Positions 1 through 4,018 of a stretch of 6,574 nucleotides of DNA are shown piece by piece. The stretch covers positions 1 through 6,574 of the forward strand of contig JARIAA010000290.1 of NCBI GenBank assembly GCA_029264635.1, written 5' to 3'. Positions within the stretch are counted from its first letter, which is position 1. Each line of letters starts with the position of its first letter. Position numbers and translations under genes: made by a program. This DNA comes from Psychrobacter sp. (GTDB lineage Bacteria; Pseudomonadota; Gammaproteobacteria; Pseudomonadales; Moraxellaceae). Below the pieces are notes generated by a model. It did not search any database and was not told the DNA's origin. It worked only from the letters and a program-made list of their open reading frames with translations.

Positions 1-61
1 GCGGTACTGGTTAATAAAATGATGTGATTATTTGCGCTTATAACTCTCTTAAAATCCATAT

Positions 62-94
62 AAACATACTATTTATACAAACATAGTATTTATA
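62..94. repeat. 17-bp-period direct repeat upstream of the esterase gene
   Basis: Two 16-bp copies (62-77 and 79-94) match at 15 of 16 positions. The single difference, C69 against G86, also creates an inverted repeat: ATACTA at 66-71 faces TAGTAT at 84-89. The element ends 19 bp before the start codon and just upstream of the Shine-Dalgarno site, where a transcription factor could overlap the promoter or early transcript. The region is very AT-rich, so chance similarity is possible. A regulatory role is inference. Confidence 0.4.
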
Positions 95-113
95 TAAATA
101 AGGTACATAAACG

Positions 114-1361
114 ATGAATTTTTCAAAATTCGACATGACTCCATCGCATCTTAAAGAAGCAATGAAACTGATGAAATCAGGCCAATTAAAAGAGGCCACT
201 CAACTGATTCAAAACAATTTGAATGGTAGTGCAAGCGATACCAATACCAATACTATGAAAGATGTAACACCTGATGCGCCAACGTCTCAAGATCGTTCGT
301 CATCAGCGCAGCCGCCGCCCACTAGTGCTGATAAGCCGTCTGATAAACCGTCTAATAAGCTGGCCGATAAATTGCAAAGCCTTAGCGATAAGATGAAAGA
401 CTTTAAGCTGGACTTGCCCACTGCTATCAATATAGGTGGCCTAAATAGCGGACTTAGTACCCATAGCGAACCTTCTATTCCCAAGAATGCGCAGTTCTTA
501 AAAGGGACGTTGAAATCCTCACAAGGCCATCATGACTACCGCCTATATATTCCATCAACTTATGCTCAAGCAGTAGAAGAAGGTTTACGCTTACCGCTAG
601 TCGTCATGCTGCATGGTTGTACACAGTCGCCAGAAGACTTTGCGGTAGGTACGCGCATGAATGAACTTGCAGAAGAGCATCAATGCCTGATCGTTTATCC
701 TTCGCAGCCCACCTCTGCCAACATGAATCGCTGTTGGAACTGGTTTAAACCTACTGATCAACAACAAGGTCAAGGCGAGCCCGCTTGGCTTGCAGCCTTA
801 ACTCAATCTCTTATTAAAGACTATGCCGTGGACTCCTTACGGGTATATATTGCAGGGCTGTCGGCCGGCGCTGCTATGGCCGTCATTATGGCAGAGACTT
901 ATCCTAACCTGTATGCAGCGCTCGGCGTGCATTCAGGGTTGGCTTATCGCAGTGCTAGCGATCTGCCATCGGCAATGATGGCGATGCGCCAGGGCGGCTC
1001 TGCTGCTCCCAAGTCTGTAGAGAATCATAAGTTTGTGCCGATCATTGTGTTTCATGGGGATCAGGACCATACGGTGAGTATTCGTAATGGTGGGCAGATA
1101 GTTGAAGCGGCAAAAGAGCGCCTACAAGCACAAAAAACTGATTTAAACATCCAGCAGCATAAGCAATGCTCTGAACAAAATTGTCGTAGTACTCAACTAC
1201 AGATTTGTGATACCAGCGGCGTCAGCCAGTTAGAGTACTGGAAGATTCACGGTGCTGGACATAGCTGGGCAGGTGGCAGTAGTGCAGGCTCTTATACAGA
1301 TCCCAAAGGGCCAAATGCCTCAAAAGAGATGCTGCGTTTTTTCTTAAACCATAGTTTATAA
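114..1361 (+). CDS. PHB depolymerase family esterase (alpha/beta hydrolase), likely cytoplasmic
   Basis: A 415-residue serine esterase of the PHB-depolymerase/LpqC-type family (Esterase_phd), expected to hydrolyse short ester bonds in polyhydroxyalkanoate oligomers or other acyl or aryl esters; the substrate cannot be read from sequence. Residues 1-37 form a predicted helical segment typical of one branch of the family. Residues 38-120 are a low-complexity Ser/Asp/Lys linker with DKPS-like repeats. The hydrolase domain runs from about 127 to 413. Visible motifs are the oxyanion-hole HGCTQ (167-171), a CWNWF block (207-211), the nucleophile elbow GLSAG with Ser250, HGDQDHTV with probable catalytic Asp318, and GAGHSWAGG with catalytic His383, so the triad is intact. 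There is no signal peptide, unlike classical secreted PHB depolymerases. ATG 114 is preceded by AAGG at 100-103, spacing 10 nt. It is monocistronic by its own downstream terminator. The family call is firm; the substrate is open. Confidence 0.95.
   Translation: MNFSKFDMTPSHLKEAMKLMKSGQLKEATQLIQNNLNGSASDTNTNTMKDVTPDAPTSQDRSSSAQPPPTSADKPSDKPSNKLADKLQSLSDKMKDFKLDLPTAINIGGLNSGLSTHSEPSIPKNAQFLKGTLKSSQGHHDYRLYIPSTYAQAVEEGLRLPLVVMLHGCTQSPEDFAVGTRMNELAEEHQCLIVYPSQPTSANMNRCWNWFKPTDQQQGQGEPAWLAALTQSLIKDYAVDSLRVYIAGLSAGAAMAVIMAETYPNLYAALGVHSGLAYRSASDLPSAMMAMRQGGSAAPKSVENHKFVPIIVFHGDQDHTVSIRNGGQIVEAAKERLQAQKTDLNIQQHKQCSEQNCRSTQLQICDTSGVSQLEYWKIHGAGHSWAGGSSAGSYTDPKGPNASKEMLRFFLNHSL
328..363 (+). repeat. 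12-bp tandem repeat coding the esterase linker
   Basis: Three consecutive 12-bp units start at 328, 340 and 352 with a CTGATAAGCCGT-like consensus, and a fourth diverged unit follows. They encode tetrapeptides DKPS, DKPS, NKLA and DKLQ (residues 73-88). The unit is a multiple of three, so copy-number change would lengthen or shorten the linker without a frameshift. Confidence 0.6.
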
Positions 1362-1431
1362 TGCGCTATATTTATACGACAGCAGCCTGATTTTAAGCAG
1401 GATGAACTAGAGCATATCCTCATTTTTTATC

Positions 1432-1469
1432 AATGGGCAACCTATTTTTGATAGGTGGCCCATTTTTTT
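1432..1469 (+). terminator. Rho-independent terminator of the esterase gene
   Basis: A long hairpin lies about 70 bp after the esterase stop. The left arm 1432-1445 pairs with the right arm 1451-1464 over 14 positions with one mismatch, around a 5-nt loop (TTTTG), and runs into seven T residues (1463-1469). There is no comparable T-run on the minus strand, so it works for + strand transcripts only. It separates the esterase from the acyl-CoA dehydrogenase gene. Confidence 0.9.
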
Positions 1470-1622
1470 ATTTATATGAAACTTTCAGCTCAGTCACTTA
1501 TATTCTATTGGTATACTGCAAGTCTGTACGCTAACTTTTGGTGTACGCACTATTCACTAAGAGATACACAAGTTTATCTACTAATTTGCTAAAATTTAAC
1601 TATCATCGCAGGTGCCAAGTCG

Positions 1623-1649
1623 ATAGTAATCTAATCAATAGTAATCTAA
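1623..1649. repeat. Perfect 12-bp direct repeat, 15-bp period
   Basis: ATAGTAATCTAA occurs at 1623-1634 and again at 1638-1649, separated by 3 bp. It lies just upstream of the best promoter candidate for the acyl-CoA dehydrogenase gene, a usual place for an activator or repressor site. I do not recognise it as the site of a known regulator. Confidence 0.5.
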
Positions 1650-1662
1650 GCCTTGTTCGCGT

Positions 1663-1692
1663 TTGATATATGTGAATACTATATACTATAGG
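1663..1692 (+). promoter_or_regulatory. Candidate sigma-70 promoter for the acyl-CoA dehydrogenase gene
   Basis: TTGATA (1663-1668, 5 of 6 to consensus) is followed after 18 bp by TATAGG (1687-1692, 4 of 6). Transcription would start near 1700, giving a leader of roughly 170 nt. The spacer holds the tandem ATACTAT copies (1676-1682 and 1683-1689). AT-rich DNA gives many such matches, so this is tentative; an extended -10 at 1509-1517 is an alternative. Confidence 0.3.
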
Positions 1693-1861
1693 TAGTCAGC
1701 TTTGAAAGTGTCATGGCGCGGCCAATAAAACGAACCGTGCTCCTATTTAGCATGAACTACCTGGTAATCATCGATGCAAATATTGCGTAAAACCTTACAA
1801 TCTGGCCTTGCGAAATTTATTTTTAGTTGTCAGATGCATGAATGCTTATTTACTTTAAACC

Positions 1862-1867
1862 AAAGGA
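1862..1867 (+). promoter_or_regulatory. Ribosome-binding site that decides the dehydrogenase start
   Basis: AAAGGA abuts the upstream ATG at 1868 with no spacing, which is too close to serve it. It sits 6 nt before the second in-frame ATG at 1874, a normal distance. The second ATG also gives the family-like N-terminus MAVYNAPLADMRF. Confidence 0.75.
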
Positions 1868-1873
1868 ATGTTT

Positions 1874-3658
1874 ATGGCTGTCTATAATGCCCCTCTTGCC
1901 GACATGCGCTTCATCTTAACTGATGTTTTTAACGCTCATGAATTCTGGCAGAATAATGATAATTTGTCTCATGTCGATATGGAAACAGTCGATATGGTAT
2001 TAGAAGAAATGGCTAAATTAACCAAAAACGTGTTGCTACCCATCAATCGTAGTGGTGATGAAGAAGGTGCGGTATATCACGGTGATGGTGTGGTTACGAC
2101 TCCTGAAGGCTTTAAAGAAGCCTATCAGCAGTATGCTGAATCAGGCTGGGTTGGGCTTGGCGGCAATCCTGAATACGGTGGACAAGGTTTTCCAAAGATG
2201 GTGACCATGCTAACTGAAGAGATGCTCTTTACGACTAACCAATCTTTTGCTCTTTATCCTAACCTGACCGTTGGCGCAACTTTATGTCTCAATGCTGCCG
2301 CCTCAGAAGAGATTAAGCAGACGTATTTAGAAAATATGTATGCAGGTATTTGGTCAGGGACTATGTGCTTAACTGAGCCGCATGCAGGTACTGACTTAGG
2401 AATCATCAAAACTAAAGCACTGCCAAATGATGACGGGAGTTATAACATCTCTGGTACTAAAATCTTTATTACTGGCGGTGAGCATGATTTAACTGAAAAT
2501 ATTGTTCATCTGGTATTGGCTAAGACCCCCAATGCGCCAGAGGGCTCAAAAGGTATTTCTTTGTTTGTAGTACCGAAATTTTTGGTCAATGAGGATGGCA
2601 GCCTGGGCGAGCGCAATACGCTATCGGCAGGTTCCATCGAACATAAAATGGGTATTAAAGCCTCAGCAACTTGTGTTATGAATTTTGATGATGCCAAAGG
2701 CTGGATGATTGGTGCTGAGAATACAGGTTTGTCATCCATGTTCATTATGATGAATTATGAGCGTGTCACGATGGGTCTGCAAGGGCTTGGTGGTACGGAG
2801 CTTGCGTATCAAAACGCGGCGCTTTATGCGTATGAACGTGGTCAGGGACGTAGCGACACCCAGCTGCAAAGTCCAGAGAAGCCCGCTGATGCGATCGTCC
2901 ACCATGCTGATGTGCGCCGTATGCTACTGAATGCTAAAGCCAATAGCGAGGCATCACGCTGCTTTGCTATGTATGTCGCCAAACAGCTGGATACCGAAAA
3001 GTTCAGCACAGATCCTGAAGCAGCTCAAGCTGCTGCGGCCCGTGTTGCCTTATTGACTCCGATTGCAAAAGCGTTTTTAACAGATAAAGCGTTAGAGGCG
3101 ACTGTTGATTGTCAACAAGTCTTTGGTGGTCATGGTTATGTACGCGAATGGGGCATGGAGCAAATCGTGCGTGATACGCGTATTGCACAGATCTATGAAG
3201 GCGCAAACGGTATTCAGGCACTTGACTTATTAGGCCGTAAAGTTGCCCGCAATAACGGTAAATATATCACCCATTTCTTAGGTGAGATTCGTGATTATGT
3301 TAGCACCATGCAAGCAGATCATAGCATCAAACAAGCGACATTAGAGGCCGCCGATACGGTTGAAGAATTGACTCAAACGGTCCTCACCAACATTGGCTCG
3401 CGCAAAAGCGAGATCAATGGCTGCGCGGTTGATTACATGCATGCGGTCGGCTATCTATGCTACTCATACATGTTTGCTATGATGGTTGAAGCGGCAAATG
3501 GTAAAGAAGGCGAGTTTTATAGCAATAAAGCCAAGCTTGCCGATTATTTCGTTGGTCGTGTTTTACCGCGTATCGATGCCCACGCGCAAATGGTTAAGGC
3601 AGGTAGTGATCCGATGATGAATTTTGATTTGGATTACTTTAATGTACCAGCTAGTTAA
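1874..3658 (+). CDS. Acyl-CoA dehydrogenase with extra C-terminal domain (FadE1/FadE2/DmdC-like)
   Basis: A 594-residue FAD-dependent acyl-CoA dehydrogenase that makes the trans-2-enoyl-CoA in the first step of beta-oxidation, passing electrons to electron-transferring flavoprotein. Domain order: a short family-specific N-terminal extension (about 1-35), helical N-terminal domain (about 37-158), beta middle domain (about 163-272) with the CLTEPHAGTDLG flavin/substrate loop at 165-176 and HKMGIKASATC at 257-267, helical C-terminal dehydrogenase domain (about 283-450), then an additional helical domain (about 465-590) found in the 600-residue class. VFGGHGYVREWGMEQIVRD (416-434) and IYEGANGIQ (440-448) are hallmarks; Glu442 in YEG is the expected catalytic base. 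This class includes Pseudomonas FadE1/FadE2-type enzymes and DmdC (methylmercaptopropionyl-CoA dehydrogenase), so chain length or substrate cannot be fixed here. ATG 1874 is preferred over 1868 because of Shine-Dalgarno spacing. No fadA/fadB or dmd gene is in the window. The enzyme looks intact, and a terminator follows. Confidence 0.95.
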   Translation: MAVYNAPLADMRFILTDVFNAHEFWQNNDNLSHVDMETVDMVLEEMAKLTKNVLLPINRSGDEEGAVYHGDGVVTTPEGFKEAYQQYAESGWVGLGGNPEYGGQGFPKMVTMLTEEMLFTTNQSFALYPNLTVGATLCLNAAASEEIKQTYLENMYAGIWSGTMCLTEPHAGTDLGIIKTKALPNDDGSYNISGTKIFITGGEHDLTENIVHLVLAKTPNAPEGSKGISLFVVPKFLVNEDGSLGERNTLSAGSIEHKMGIKASATCVMNFDDAKGWMIGAENTGLSSMFIMMNYERVTMGLQGLGGTELAYQNAALYAYERGQGRSDTQLQSPEKPADAIVHHADVRRMLLNAKANSEASRCFAMYVAKQLDTEKFSTDPEAAQAAAARVALLTPIAKAFLTDKALEATVDCQQVFGGHGYVREWGMEQIVRDTRIAQIYEGANGIQALDLLGRKVARNNGKYITHFLGEIRDYVSTMQADHSIKQATLEAADTVEELTQTVLTNIGSRKSEINGCAVDYMHAVGYLCYSYMFAMMVEAANGKEGEFYSNKAKLADYFVGRVLPRIDAHAQMVKAGSDPMMNFDLDYFNVPAS

Positions 3659-3671
3659 TTAAGCATTGATC

Positions 3672-3684
3672 GTCTCATAGAGAC
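3672..3684. other. Small perfect hairpin after the dehydrogenase stop
   Basis: GTCTC (3672-3676) and GAGAC (3680-3684) form a 5-bp stem with a 3-nt ATA loop, 13 nt after the stop codon. No T-run follows, so it is not itself a terminator. It could protect the mRNA 3' end or be chance. Confidence 0.3.
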
Positions 3685-3710
3685 TTAATAATTAGCAGAT
3701 TTTATTTTTG

Positions 3711-3746
3711 GCAAAAAGGGGCAGTTTAATCACTGTCCTTTTTTGT
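3711..3746 (+). terminator. Rho-independent terminator of the acyl-CoA dehydrogenase gene
   Basis: The left arm 3713-3725 pairs along all 13 positions with 3732-3744, including two G-U pairs, around a 6-nt loop (TTAATC). The stem extends by C3712-G3745 and G3711-U3746. The descending arm ends in six T residues (3739-3744), and the ascending arm starts with five A residues, so on the minus strand it would also end in a short T-run. It lies 52 bp after the stop codon and isolates this gene from the next. Confidence 0.85.
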
Positions 3747-3829
3747 GCTAGTAATTAATTGCTAACAAAATAATTAACCATCAATCGGCACTTCAGATTA
3801 AAATAACTTCAAGTAGTGTGCATTCACTG

Positions 3830-3858
3830 TTGAGTTGTCAAAACCTTGACTTTACAAT
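3830..3858 (+). promoter_or_regulatory. Candidate sigma-70 promoter for the PF10136 gene
   Basis: TTGAGT (3830-3835, 4 of 6) and TACAAT (3853-3858, 5 of 6) are spaced by exactly 17 bp. The predicted start near 3865 leaves a leader of about 150 nt. An alternative nearer the gene is the extended -10 TGCTAGCAT at 3989-3997, which would give a leader of about 15 nt. Neither can be confirmed from sequence alone. Confidence 0.4.
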
Positions 3859-3922
3859 ATCTCAAACCAATACTTATCTATTTTTCACCCTCTTATAAAC
3901 CCCTCTTTTTATAAATCGGCTA

Positions 3923-3944
3923 GTTATTAATAACAGATCATCTG
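3923..3944. repeat. Two abutting palindromes in the leader of the PF10136 gene
   Basis: GTTATTAATAAC (3923-3934) is a perfect 12-bp palindrome. It shares its last base with CAGATCATCTG (3934-3944), a perfect 5-bp-arm inverted repeat around one central base. They lie between the candidate promoter and the start codon, so they could be an operator or small RNA hairpins. The heptamer CTGCTAG also occurs twice nearby (3942-3948 and 3988-3994). The rest of 3747-4018 shows no gene. Confidence 0.4.
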
Positions 3945-4006
3945 CTAGTACAACTATTTAGTCAATGTCATTATCAAAACTATAAGACTGCTAGCATAAC
4001 AACGAT

Positions 4007-4012
4007 AAAGGG
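4007..4012 (+). promoter_or_regulatory. Ribosome-binding site supporting a GTG start
   Basis: AAAGGG lies 6 nt before GTG 4019. No ATG with a comparable site lies close by in the same frame, and the reading frame is helical and protein-like from the first residues (MSEIKRILQQITAL), so the GTG start is accepted. Confidence 0.7.
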
Positions 4013-4018
4013 TACGCT

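Larger units (their letters stand above)
1470..1873. other. Intergenic region upstream of the acyl-CoA dehydrogenase gene
   Basis: About 400 bp without a convincing gene. It holds a possible extended -10 (TGGTATACT, 1509-1517), a TGTACGC direct repeat (1525-1531 and 1542-1548), a 12-bp perfect direct repeat (1623-1634 and 1638-1649), a 7-bp tandem repeat (1676-1689) and a candidate promoter (1663-1692). Two small ORFs (1476-1592, 38 codons; 1713-1790, 25 codons) lack good ribosome-binding sites and are not called. The length exceeds what a simple promoter needs, so regulation or a long leader is plausible but unproven. Confidence 0.5.

Noticed and set aside
1..27. Possible 3' end of an upstream + strand gene (frame 1 reads AVLVNKMM then TGA at 25-27)
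   Set aside because: Eight open codons are uninformative, the other frames are equally possible, and no terminator follows before the esterase gene.
287..484. 65-codon minus-strand ORF inside the esterase gene
   Set aside because: It is antisense to the repetitive linker of a well-supported gene, has no family-like sequence and is explained as a shadow frame.
1476..1592. 38-codon ORF starting MKLSAQSLIFYWYT just after the esterase terminator
   Set aside because: The start follows the T-run of the terminator with no Shine-Dalgarno site, and the composition is aromatic-rich in the way AT-rich noncoding DNA gives by chance.
1713..1790. 25-codon ORF starting MARPIKRTVLLF, reminiscent of a TetR-type N-terminus
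   Set aside because: It stops after 25 codons, has no good ribosome-binding site and shows no continuation of a helix-turn-helix in the other frames. Too little to call a gene or remnant.
2506..3221. Minus-strand ORFs inside the acyl-CoA dehydrogenase gene (2506-2745 and 3003-3221)
   Set aside because: Both lie opposite conserved dehydrogenase motifs and have no recognisable protein features.
3752..3777. TTAATT/AATTAA inverted repeat after the dehydrogenase terminator
   Set aside because: Six-bp all-AT arms in AT-rich DNA are expected by chance and no other signal supports a function.
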